From: Eutypella sp. D-1
Taxonomy: Eukaryota > Ascomycota > Sordariomycetes > Xylariales > Diatrypaceae
Length of the DNA: 64,000 nt
NCBI GenBank assembly: GCA_023313575.1
Contig: JAJTTP010000011.1
Location: 124,001-188,000 of the forward strand
Direction: 5' to 3'
Part shown: positions 50,858 through 61,928 of the stretch, in pieces
How the letters are laid out: every line of letters starts with the position of its first letter
Position numbering within the stretch: the stretch's first letter is position 1
The notes under the pieces: generated by a model
Database searches by the model: none
Told to the model about the DNA's origin: nothing
What the model saw: the letters and a program-made list of their open reading frames with translations, nothing else
Made by a program: the position numbers and the translations under genes

Positions 50858-52697
50858 CGCGGCGGGTGACTAGTCTCTGTAGAGAGAGGTAGGTGTATAA
50901 TACACCCAAAAATTGGGCTACGGTAGGGGGAATGAACCAAAAATGGGGAGAGGTTGAGGGAGGCTCTGAGCCGAAGTAACCCTCTCGTACGACGCACATG
51001 GCGGACACTTATATACACCACGCACACAACAGGGTCCCCAGTCTCGAACGAACGATCTTCGCCCTGGGCCTCCCCGCCCTGCCATTCCCTCCTCCCCGGC
51101 AACAACAACCGTGCCATACATATGGCCGGGTGGTACGTAATGGCGTGGTCGATGGGTCTGCCGGGGGGGGGGGGGGGTTCTCCAATGTTCGAACCGCGAG
51201 AGCGTAGGGCAAAGACGGCCCTGGCTAACAGCCCAGACCAGGACCTACAATGATGCCTAGGCACATCAACAACAACACGATGCGGAGAAAATGGATCCAT
51301 GGTAACTTTTCTCCCCACACAAACCCCAGAGCGGGTCTGTATACCGAATTAGGGGGGTTCTCCAACGGCATTCCTACGACCTCCCGGGGCAGATTGGCCC
51401 GAATCATCGTCTGACGGCAGGGGGGCGGGTGCTAAGACTTAATTGCTGCGACAGGGTAGGGTATGGGGATAATAAATGACGTACTGAAAATCTGGGGTAA
51501 ATAAACATGGAGCCCGTTGCGCTTAGACCGTCTGTCAAATCCGCGCTTCTCCTCCCCAGACTCCTTTGCGGCTTGAACGTTGTCCTCGGTCAAGCTGCGG
51601 AGAAATTAAGACCGGTTTGTTTATACCCAACTAACTCTTTCTCTCTCCACTTTGCCGAGGACCTAGAGTAGTGTGATTGACTCTATTGAATGGGGATAGC
51701 CATTAGCGGGCGCCGTTGACCTTGGCTCGACCTTGCTTCACAGAGGACATACATAGAGGGCAAAAAAGACCCGAAAGCTTGGTGTTTGGTTACCTATCAT
51801 CTCCCTACCCGCTTATTACCACCTTCCAGGCATGCAAACCCCAACTTGCCTGGATTTATGTAACGACAATGATCAGGAATTCCTTAGCGGGACCGGTCGT
51901 TCGTCCTGCCATTCACCTGGCCTTCGTGGGCCTATCGGTTAAGCCCCTTCGATAATACAGGTATTAGGACGAACCGTGCAAGGACGAAAAGAAAAGAAAG
52001 CAAAGCGAGGGAAATAGGATTAACCTTATCTCGAGAAAAAGAAACAGAGAGAGAAAAAGTCTACTAAGTACCTGAGTAGGATGATATCACAAGGCCAACC
52101 GACCAAATCCAGGGGGCAGAGGGAGATGCCTACATAGACTAGCTACCTACGCTTGTGCATTCGATGGCCTAGAGTAGTGTCTACCTGAACCCTGTCCTCG
52201 TTGTCGAAACAAAAGAAATTCTCCGAAAGTCTCGGGGGAGCTCGTGTCCTCCTCAGCCGCTCTGCTCCCCCATCTACCCCCCTTTCCGTACATAGAGTCA
52301 TCACAGGGGATATATGATATGTATCTAGTTATTTTTCTTAGCAAGAAAACTTATCATTACGTTAATATAATACAGGTGTTCTGCCTTGACTTATCAACAA
52401 GCTACTACCCACTCGTATTTGCTGACTATGCAGAAGATGGTGTGTGCCCCCTGCTGACGGCTGGCTCCGTCATTCATTCTATTTAGCCACGCTAAGGCGT
52501 CTGGTTGAAGAGTAGTAGACGGACCGAGTTGGGACGACATGATTACATGAACAGAATTTTGCTTGCTTAACGTAACAGGACACTTAGCGTCGTCAATGCC
52601 CCTTTCAATATGGTATAAGTATATATATTCATCAAGCTTTACAATCCATTCCTCCCATCATTTAACACCCCCCCCCCTCTCACAGCACGCTCGCCCA
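50858..52697. other. Intergenic
   Basis: No gene is supported. The left end is the upstream region of the GH79 gene and contains a 15-G tract at 51163-51177. The right end is the 3' flank of the glutathione S-transferase, with a C-run at about 52668-52677. Short open frames (for example 51716-51955) show no family resemblance. Confidence 0.5.
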
Positions 52698-54262
52698 TCA
52701 AGGCGAGGAGTACTTGTAGCCGAACTTCTCCTTGGCCTCGTCGACGTACTTCTTCGCGGCTTCGGCGGACTCGCGCAGCTGCGGGTTGGTGGGGACGAGG
52801 TGGTTAGCGAAGGGGCTGGAGGTCGGGATCTGGAAGCCCTTCTGGACGCCGGGACGCTCGCGGCAGCGGGCGAGCCAGGCGGCGACGTTAGGGAACTGGG
52901 AGGCGAGGTCGATGCCGAGCCAGGCGGTGCCATCGGCCCAGCCGAGGATGGCGATATCGGCGACGCTGAAGCGGCCCTCGGGGCCGGCGCCGGCGACGTA
53001 CTTGCGCGGGCCCGCGAGCCGCGCGTCCAGGACCCCATACAAGCGCTCCGTCTCGCCGACGTAGCGCTGCGCGCCGTAGGGCCCGCCCTTGTCGCGCGCG
53101 AAGATCGCGAAGTGGTTCGCTTGCCCCTGCATCGGGCCCAGGCCGCCGTGCTGCCAGCCGATCCACGACTCGGCCTCGGCCCACTCGTCGCTATCGACGG
53201 GGAAGCTGAGCCGGTGGTCCCGATCGTAGGTCCGGGCCAGGTAGCCGAGGATGGCGGAGCCCTCGAACACGTTCAGGCCCTTACCATCGCTCCCGGGACG
53301 CGAGTGGTCCACAATGGCGGGGATGCGCCCGTTCGGGTTGATTGCCGTGAACCACGGCTGCTTCTGCGTGTTCTAATGTCGCACGGCTAGCAATCAGCAA
53401 AAAGCCGAGATGGCATGCCGGGCAAAGCGAAGAGAAGGGGGTTTTGATAGAGTATATATATATACTGTGTCTTAGCAATAATAATCTTACCTTCATGATG
53501 TTGACCGACTGCCAAGTGTACTCGAGCCCGTATGCCTCCTTGAGCTCCTCGAGCATGATCGAGGCTTTGAAGCCGTTCGGAGTGGCTGGGAGATGGGCAT
53601 CAGTACTAGCTCCTTGTGCCCTATTGGGCAAGCGTATCTATATGTAGAGGTAGAGAGAGGGGGGGGGGGGGGATCGCAAGGCGTATCGGACATGTAAATT
53701 TCTTTCTACTTGGTAGAACTCAAACTCAGACCCCCTGGCTCCTCGAGTCGCGCATGGACGGGACATTGCCCAGGAATTCAGGAGCAACATGCATGCATCT
53801 GTGAACCAAAAAGGGGGAGGGATAAGGGAGAGGGGGGCTGGGATTTCACATACAGAACGTCAGCAGCTCAATGCCGCTCTTGGCGATGAGGCCGGTGGGC
53901 TCAGGCTTATCGGACATCTCGTCGTCTTTTGGGGTAGTAGTAGTAGCAGAAGAAGAGGAGGAGGAGGAGTATGTCCTAGTTGTTATCACGGAGCCTTGAG
54001 ACAGGTATCGAGACCCCTGATTCCTATGCGGTATGCCGGTTACAGTTTGTGTGGTGGTGGTGGTGGTGAAATGAGACGGGATGGGATAGCAAGAGGTGAT
54101 GTGACGCCTTTGTTGTAGTGGTTTTTGTTGTTGTTGCTGTTGTTGAGACTGAAGTAGAGGGTTGAAGGAGGCGATAGCGAGGGCGGACGATGAGGCCCTT
54201 ATATGCCCTCGACGAAGCAACGGAAGCAGTCCACTGCGGCCGCAGTTCTTGGAGAACGACAT
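52698..54262 (-). CDS. Glutathione S-transferase with long N-terminal leader
   Basis: Three exons, 53854-54262, 53491-53585 and 52698-53372, give 392 residues; phases close and donors are GTATGT and GTAAGA. The glutathione transferase part (about 124-392) is of the fungal Ure2-like type: STPNGFKASIMLEELKE, then NPNGRIPAIVDH and FEGSAILGYLARTYD (glutathione-binding thioredoxin fold), then a helical C-domain with SWIGWQHGGLGPMQGQANHF and FSVADIAILGWADGTAWLGI. Such enzymes conjugate glutathione to electrophiles or reduce peroxides. The first 115 residues are an extension with Arg but few acidic residues, hydrophobic start (CGRSGLLPLLRRGHIRASS), a run of seven Gln and Ser/Thr-rich segments, like a mitochondrial presequence. 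A second in-frame ATG at 53917 (Met116, MSDKPEPTGL) would give a normal-length cytosolic enzyme of 277 residues. Which start is used is not shown by sequence alone. Confidence 0.9.
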
Positions 54263-56223
54263 GGCTTAAGGTAGTACTTGGAAGTTATCTATAGGTAGGT
54301 ACCTGATCTTAGCAGGTCAGTCCTTTAGCTACCTCGACTTTGGCAATCTACAGGTACCTGAAACCCCCCTCCTCTCAACTTGCAGACGAGTCGGGCAAGG
54401 AAGGTACATACATATGTACTTAGTAGTATAGAAAGATTCGAGCGGGGAAAAAAAGCTTCTATTACCGATCAGGTCGTACCTACTGACGTAAGTAAGTATA
54501 ACATTGGAAGCCAACACGGGACCGACTACCTACCTATTAGGTAGGTACTACTAAGGTGTGAAACTTCGGAAGCTGTCGCATAGCCGCCGCTGCTGCTGAT
54601 AAAATCACTCCCCGTCTCTTATTATTAATCATCCCATACTTTGGAACATGCCCGGCCGCTTGGGTGGGTCCTAGAGATCTACCAAACCCCACTTAACAGC
54701 TGTGTATATAGCTTTGCTTTGATAATCAACTGCATTCAGGATGTTTGGTTACATACCTAGGTACATCAGGTACGCTTTTTGCTAAAGGCAACATCCGGGA
54801 ATAGGCCTCGGACCCGGGCTTTTGCGCAAGTAAGTAAAAGACCTCTGGAGTCAAGCTCTTGTCGTCGTCTCTCCCTTCGAACCATCTAAGTTTGAGTAAT
54901 GTTTTATCTAAACAGGGTACGGGGTACCTAGTTACACCCTCTCCAACCTACATGTATCTATCTACTACCAGGATACTATAGTATGTAGTTAGCTGGAGTT
55001 AGCGCATTAAGGCCGCGAGGTACGGACGTTATTCCACTGGTACACAAGTCCGTATCTAATCGATCTACCACCATATGTACGCCAAAGCGAAAAAAAAAAA
55101 AAAGCCATAATAGTCCAGTAATCCTAGTAGTCACTACATACCCGGACACGACTTACCTACGCATTATTAATCCCCAACGAGCCCCCTTCCCTCCCTTTCC
55201 TCCTGTGGCTCTGTGGCTCTGTGGCGCACCCGCGCGGGAAAGTGGATAATCTTCGCGTTATTGCGTCCACCCCGGCGGCCCCGGCTGGTCCGGTCCCAGG
55301 CCCAGGGACGGGCTTCGGGCTAACTGTGCTTCCAGCAGCCCTTTTATCGCTTTTATCTTCGTCTTCGAAGCCAACACCCCTTCTGCCTACTTCCCCCCCC
55401 CCGCGCGGTTGTTTCACTCGAGTACCAGACAGTACACGAGCTTGCTGTTCATACCTGCTATATCCGGGGAGAGAAGAGGGAGGAATTGGGCCGGCTACGA
55501 GGTACATTGTAAGGATTTTGCCGTATTGGGCTTACCTTCATGCCAAGTAACGTGAGCTGAGATTGGTCAGCAGGATGGTGGTCGTTCGACAGGTAGCATA
55601 ACCACCTCACCGAGTGGGTTGCCTACGTAGGTAACTAAATAGTTAAGAGTAGACATTTAAGCATTGCCCCATAGACCAGTCATTGTGATAGATGAGAAAC
55701 TCAGTTGTTTATGTTAACGGAAGCAACTTTTTACTTTTCGCATTCGGTCAAGTCAGCCCTTATTAGCTAGCTACCATTTCCGCGCATGTTTCTTCTCATT
55801 ATACAGACGTCTCACTCGTGCAGCAAAAACAAACAAACAGATATAGCCCGAATCTCCAAGAGACCGACCGACAGGGATAAATCGGATCGTACATCGAAAG
55901 ATTCAAAAGGGAGAGAGAAAAAAGAGAATACCGACAGGCGTCGTCTTTTGGTCGACAAAAACACATCCATCCCTTTTTTTTTGTCTCGAGGTACCGCGTG
56001 CGTCCCTTCTTGTTTTCTTCATTACCAGCGTATCGAGGGATTCGTGTCCCGTTACGTCGAGGAAAGCTAAAACCTAGGAACTTCCCCCCTTTTCCTACCT
56101 AGCCCGTGAACTCCTCCAACCTTTCTTCTTGTTGCCGTGGATGAACAACAAGGTCGAGACCGAGGCCCGTAATCTAAATAAAGTAAGGGGCAATTCCCAA
56201 GTCAATAGGATGCAGAATGTCAG
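54263..56223. other. Intergenic
   Basis: No gene is supported. It includes the upstream region of the glutathione S-transferase gene, with TAGGTAGGTACCTG at 54293-54306 and an exact TACCTAGGTA at 54754-54763. The right end is the 3' flank of the SR-protein gene. Open frames at 55157-55550 and 55786-56070 have random composition. Confidence 0.5.
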
Positions 56224-58132
56224 TTACCAGTAGCCTCCACCACCGCCTCGTCGATAGTCATCGCGAGGATAGGCACCTTCGCGGGGGGCATAACCCGCGT
56301 CCCGAGGAGGGAAGTCCCGCGGAGGGCGATCATACGGTCGGCCATTAGCATACGGCTCCGGAGGAGGGCCGTAGTCACTACGCCGGTATGGATCCTCGTA
56401 CCGTCCACGCGGAGGCGGGTAGTCGTCCAAGGGAGGTCCACGTCGCGGGGGCGGGGGCGACCTGTACCGTCGGTCATCGTAGTAGTCGCGACGGGGACTG
56501 CGATCTCGGTAGTCCTCCCGGTAGCCGCGAGGGCTGTAGCCGTGAGGAGGTCCACCACGTTGGTCGTAACCGCCGCCGTACCTGCCACCCGGGGGCGGGT
56601 ATGGTCGGCGGCCTGGGAAGCCCCCGGGAGAGCGAGAGCGGCCGCGGTCGCGAGTGGGCATGTCTGGTTGGGTCTGGTGTTCCATATTAGCGTAAGCCCA
56701 GAATGACACTATGGGAAGCGTATACTTACATCGGCAATGCATGTGACACGTTGGCCCTTGAACTCGCGGTTGTCGAGCTTCTCCACCGCGGTTCTCAGAT
56801 CGGCGGCGGTCTCAAATTCAACGAAGCTTTGACATGTTAGCATTCTTGGTATAGCGATTGTAGTTGGTTGGGCAAGTCGGTTACTCACCCTCGACCGTCA
56901 CCATCGCGGCCCGTCTCCGAGTAGACGACATCAAGGCTGGATTGACGCGCAAAGTCTTTGAGGTCCTAAAGCCAGAATCCATGTAAGTGGGAAGTCCAAG
57001 GAGCTGTTCTGAAATTCGTGTGTGCGAGGCCAAATCGCATCTCTCTGTGAAGGCAAGACCCAATGACCAAGCGACCTAGTGAAATAGCGACATAGCGACC
57101 CAGCGACCCAGTCCAGACAAGGCGGTTCCGTCCAACAGGGGCACATCCTCAGCCAACCTGGCCAACTACTCTCCGGTCACGGCGGGGGCAGTCGTCCAGA
57201 GAAGTCATTATTTAGGCCAGCCAGACTCAAGGAGGCATCTTCGAGACTGGAAGAGGCGGCGTCCTTGTTGGCAGGGCGAAACAAGAACAAGATGGCGGGC
57301 AATACGGCGCCACTATACCGGGGAGCAAGGAATGACATGATGAAAGCCAGTGCCCGATGCAAGGAACGGAAAACGGGAGTTATAACAGACCTGCCAGCTG
57401 GTATCATTGGGGAGTCCAGTGATTTGCATTCGGTGAGGGGTGCGACGAGGGCGCGGAGCTGTGCGCTCATGGGTGCCAAAACCTTCTCGGTGGCGGGAAC
57501 CGCGGGCGAACTGGACCGTCAGGCGCTCACCCATGAATTCGGATCCATCTTTGATTTTTCGCCAATATTTATTAGCCAGGGAAACAACGGTTGCGGGATT
57601 TGAGGCAGGAATCAAGAAGCGGAATCAGGAGGGACGGTGGCCAGGAAGAGTCCAAGACGTACGGAAAGCTATAGGGATGAACAAACTGGTTAGCGAAACA
57701 GTCCAAAAGGAAAGCAGAAGGGGAGGAGAGGGAGGTAGAAAATTACCGGGAACAACGTCGCGCGCGTCCAGAGCATCCTTGTACTCAATAAAGCCGAAAC
57801 CATTCATCAGCTTGATCTCGGTGATTTCACCAGTACCGTGGGTCGCAAAATGAGCCTCAACATCAGCCTTAGTGACTAGAGGGTTGTGACAAGTTTGGTT
57901 AGTAACTGTTTGAAGAGACGATTTGAAGAGACGATTTGAAGAGACGATTTGAAGAGACGATTTGAAGAGACGAATATGTTGTTGGAGTTGTTGAAGTCGC
58001 GGGGAGTTCTCGGTTCTCGTCGCGCGACGGCTTTTAGACGAGACAGCACACAGATGAGGTTGAATATGACTTACCGCCCTTGGGCAGATTGCCAAGATAC
58101 AGCCTAGTGGCTGAAACTTCAGTGCTCGCCAT
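56224..58132 (-). CDS. SRSF1-type SR splicing factor
   Basis: Six exons, 58075-58132, 57747-57875, 57391-57548, 56889-56965, 56730-56826 and 56224-56673, give 322 residues, all phases closing. RRM1 (about 10-78) has RNP2 LYLGNLP and RNP1 NGFGFIEY. RRM2 (about 102-173) contains SWQDLKD at 113-119, the heptapeptide that defines the pseudo-RRM of SRSF1-like SR proteins, and ends GRGFVEF...GQRVTCIAD. The tail (174-322) is rich in RS, RG and YR dipeptides (RDRGRSRSPGGF, RDRSPRRDYYDDRR) and finishes with Gly repeats and YW. Such proteins bind exonic enhancers, promote spliceosome assembly in the nucleus and may shuttle with mRNA; the closest known fungal relatives are S. pombe Srp2 and budding yeast Npl3. 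Intron 3 is long (425 nt) and intron 1 holds a 13-nt minisatellite, both common sites for autoregulated splicing in this family. Confidence 0.92.
57912..57972. repeat. 13-nt minisatellite in SR-protein intron 1
   Basis: Five near-perfect copies of GAAGAGACGATTT start at 57912, 57925, 57938, 57951 and 57964. They lie wholly inside intron 1 (57876-58074); the transcript therefore carries CGTCTCTTC repeats. Confidence 0.92.
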
Positions 58133-58625
58133 GATGGAAAGAAATGGGTTGGTTGATGAATGTGGTTGGGGAAAAGGAATCCGGGCGAGAAATGGTCAAA
58201 CGAGATCCAGAAGCCAGGAAGCAGGTAAGAGATGGAAATCCGATGGGAATGGAAGGAAGTTATCGCACGGCCGGGAGGAGAGCGAGAAGGAAAGGAATAA
58301 TCAGTAGTCCTGATAACGTCCTTATCACGCTCGTCCTTGATGCTTAATATGTATGCTTTAATGTGAGATTGGTTAGGTTAGGGTTTGATGGTAAGTTAGG
58401 CGGTTAGGCGTTGAGTGCCCAGGTGGTTTTGGTTGTGTGGTATTGTATTGAAATGCCAGAAATGCCTGATAAGCCTGGTTGAGGGGAGGCGAAGGACATG
58501 CGCGCGCGCGCGTGCGATCAAATGGTGACTTGACAAAAAGCAACTCGAGACAATAAAGTCGACAAGGACAACAACAGTGGGCAATCCAGATCGAAGGAAG
58601 ATATATCAGAGATAATCTGCCTATA

Positions 58626-58645
58626 TCTCTCTCTCTCTCTCTCTC
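58626..58645. repeat. CT dinucleotide repeat
   Basis: Ten CT units; a CG repeat lies 115 bases earlier at 58501-58512. Both are in the upstream part of the SR-protein gene. Confidence 0.9.
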
Positions 58646-59220
58646 GTCTCTCTTAGTAATAACTCGTTTAAACTAGGAGCCTAGGTATGTAGGTAGTTAG
58701 TTGGGGATGAAACTCGGTAGAACTCGGCAGATAGGTGATGGATGACGGATGGCGGATGATAGACGGGAAGTATAATATAACCGGGGGAATAAATTCTCTC
58801 GCCCGGGCGAGAGAGATACGAAACAAGACAAGAATGATGATGAATTGAAGAGAAAACACGAACTTTTCGAGATAGTTGGTGGGGACGAAGAGGAGGAGGT
58901 GGTTGATGAAGGAGGAAGAACCTTGGAAGAAGAAGAGATAAGATGGGGGATGGGGGGGGAACTAAGATGATCTTAGATGGTGGAATCCCAAAAAGGTGCG
59001 AAACCTACCTACCAAAGGTACCTAGGTACGTGCTGGCTAGGCGTGATACTTAGTATTGATATGGTATGTGTACCTATCCAGGTACCTAAAGTAGGGTATG
59101 TAGTTAGTGCGTGGTATCATGCAAGAAGGGCTGGCCAGAGCTGGACCTCGGAGCTTCCTGGGCAAGGTTTGAAGCTGGAGAATTCCAAGGTTGGAGAGCC
59201 CCGAGAGGTTTCGCGCCAGT

Positions 59221-59267
59221 AAAGCTTTAAAACCGGGGGGGGGGGGGGCAGCAGCGGTTAAAGCTTT
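59221..59267. repeat. Inverted repeat flanking a 14-G tract
   Basis: AAAGCTTTAAAACCG (59221-59235) and CGGTTAAAGCTTT (59255-59267) are inverted copies apart from two extra A. A run of 14 G (59235-59248) and CAGCAG lie between them. The right arm extends to the perfect palindrome TTAAAGCTTTAA (59258-59269). Confidence 0.85.
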
Positions 59268-60904
59268 AACAAGTTGCCCACTATCTGAAGACCAGCAGCT
59301 GGCTAGTCGTTATCAGACGTGCAAGTGTGAGATGCGAATTGCCTAGAACCTGTGCTTCGTACGGGGTGGAGAAGATTGTTATAAAAAAAAACCGAGTGGG
59401 TGCCCTCCTCGGATGGACTTACGGTTTCTGATTGGTGCTTTAAAATATCTTTGCTTTGCTATCTTAAGGTTGCTTGAAAGTTGTAAAATGGAGAAAAAAA
59501 AGAAGATAAACCTTGGAAATTCTGGATAGACAAGGTAACTATTATGCAGAAAGATTTATGGTTAAAGTGGGTAGAAATCCGGATCAGAGATCGCCCCCCG
59601 GAAAGCTATCAGGCTATCAAACCTGAAAGCTACTGTATCGGGCTATCTACCAATCTACTTACAGTAACCTTAGAACCTATTGTACCACCTGTATGTACAT
59701 ATGCTGCCCTAATACGCATGCGTGGCGGCGTGGCGGTAGCCGGCGGGTCCTGCATACTGGCAAGATTGGATTCACTTATACTTCATACACCTGGGCACTT
59801 AGGTATATACATATATACATACATACCCCAGGTACGTACAGATAACCTCGCTTGCACACATAGCATTTCCTAACTCGACAACTCGAGAAGTAACAACCAA
59901 CAAGATGTCTGGGATTTCTTCAGAGATGACCTGCCTTACCTGCCTGGCCTGGTCGTGCACGGATCAGCATCAGCACGGGGAATTCGACATGTCAATATTT
60001 CAGCCATACATACAGTAGTACATATCTGTGGGGGGGGATCGGAGCATCGGAGGGGAAAGGGGGGGCTGGGCCGGCCTTGCTTTCTCTTCATCGGGAAAGA
60101 ACCTCCAGAGCTGCCCTGTTCCTGCTGTCTGAGGCCCGTCTTGGTAAGTGCTAGGATACTTCCCGTTTAGTGCAGGTGGGTATGTACATACATAGTATGT
60201 AAGTCTAGATCTTTCCCCTAAAATGGCTTTACCATCCGGATTTTCGTGTCCAACCACTTTTCCCCCTTCTTTTTCAAATATGTAGTTTATTCCTCAGCTC
60301 TCTATCATATATGTAAGTATTTGATCATGTCGTGTAATGATCTCCAGCGCTAAGGGATGATGGATAGTTAGCGGAGGTTGCGGAGAGCTTGCATGTACTA
60401 TATATGTGAGCTGTAAGCTTCATCCTAGTATGCAGTAGTTAGAAGCAGCGGCAGCAACAGTAACAACAGGAGCTCTACATACCTTCGGATCCCACATATC
60501 CAACAGCATGGCCCTAGCTTCAGAGTTGCAGGGTTCTTGCATACCTGATGTACAAACTTACCATGCAATGGAACGACAGGATGAACGCCTCACTTTAAAA
60601 CTCGCTTGTCCACTGACTAAGTTCATCTGTTTTACATCCTACATGTCACTCAATTATGTATTAATACCTAAAAGATGAGATACAGCCTTGAAGAATGCAT
60701 GTCGCAAAATGATGATAGGCCCTCTGTCCCTAGATGTAGATCTTTTGGGATTGTCGATCAAGTGACGTTTGAGTAAGCATGACAATATACGGGCAGCCCC
60801 CCGACCACGATATGCACTCCTCGCCCTTTCTTATAAAAGAGGACTGTTAGTGGCTGAAGTAGACGAAGCTCCTGGGACGATACAAAACATCTGGCCTGAC
60901 GGAA

Positions 60905-60967
60905 GGGGGAAGAAATCGGACGGGTCTTTGGGAGAATCTCTTCGGGGCCCGTCCGGTTTCTTCCCCC
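60905..60967. repeat. 20-bp inverted repeat (long hairpin)
   Basis: GGGGGAAGAAATCGGACGGG at 60905-60924 pairs with CCCGTCCGGTTTCTTCCCCC at 60948-60967 with one mismatch and a 23-nt loop. A further GAC/GTC pair lies outside a 4-nt bulge. Confidence 0.92.
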
Positions 60968-61928
60968 GTCTGCCAAATTGGCGTATATAGCTTCGTACCT
61001 ACATCCCAGCTTAAGGTAGCAAACCGCCTACAACCACTTCCTCCAAATCAATAGACCCGTGAAAAGACAAAGTAGTACTCACCCACGATTCTCAAAGTCT
61101 GAGGAAAGTCTCGGGGGGGGTTACAAAACGAGGTAGGTGATTAGATAAACGAATGCCACCGGCACGATTTCAGTCGTTAGTCGGGCTACACAATATCTGC
61201 TGGTGCTTCCATGACATCCGAACTTAACGTGACGAGGCGGCAACACAGTTCGCCCATGCAATGCATCAATTGACCAGTGACAGGGCGGCCTACATGTATT
61301 ATTTTACACAAGGCAATCAGGGGGCCGAACACGGACACCATACACTGCATCTATCTATCTACCTCCTTTCCATCCATGCTGGAACGGGGATATGATATCT
61401 TCTTCCGAAAGACACGACCCATGTCTGCTGGGAAAAAAGAAGAAGGCACCAGCAAGATAAACAAGCCCCGCTACCGGAGCCCCAACAATAAAGAATAGTT
61501 GGCCGCTCCCCCAAACGCCCCTAGCTGAAGCATGCGGTGCCGCGACGACGCCTCCCGTGGTCTGTAGTCGATGGTGTAGGCAGATAGTGACGCGGAAATG
61601 GTCCTGGCAAAAAGGATCTGGAAGAAAAGGGGAGGGAAGGAAGGAGTCAGAGGAAGAAAGGACACCTGCGAACGCCGAGTGCTATGCTATGCTGGTGTGG
61701 TAGGTAGGTATCAACGGTACGCAGTGGTTGGTAGTATGGGATATAGGTGTGTCAAGCATGTGCGTTGCTAGGTTGGTAGGCATGGACGTAAATAGTAGGC
61801 ATGTACTTCAAGGTAGAGCAAGTCGCGGGGAACAGAAACCAACAAATTGCCGACCAGCCCCGTACAAGAGACGTGCATCGTAAAGAGAGCACGCGGGTAT
61901 TCTGATAGCTCGCCATGCCGCCTCATTC

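Larger units (their letters stand above)
58133..61928. other. Intergenic, SR-gene upstream and Mdm1 3' flank
   Basis: No gene is supported. It holds an alternating CG run at 58501-58512 and a CT run at 58626-58645 in the likely SR-protein 5' region, an exact TACCTAGGTA at 59019-59028, a palindrome pair around a 14-G tract at 59221-59267, and a 20-bp inverted repeat at 60905-60967. Open frames such as 59544-59873 show no family features. Confidence 0.5.

Noticed and set aside
51185..51200. GTTCGAACC at about 51187 as a tRNA T-loop
   Set aside because: No D-arm, anticodon arm or acceptor stem can be formed around it on either strand.
52563..53390. 275-codon open frame on the plus strand over the glutathione S-transferase
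   Set aside because: Antisense of the last exon of the enzyme; the enzyme has clear family motifs and matching splice sites.
58370..58385. TTAGGG near GGTTAGGTTAGGG as telomere sequence
   Set aside because: Only one unit plus a partial one; no array.
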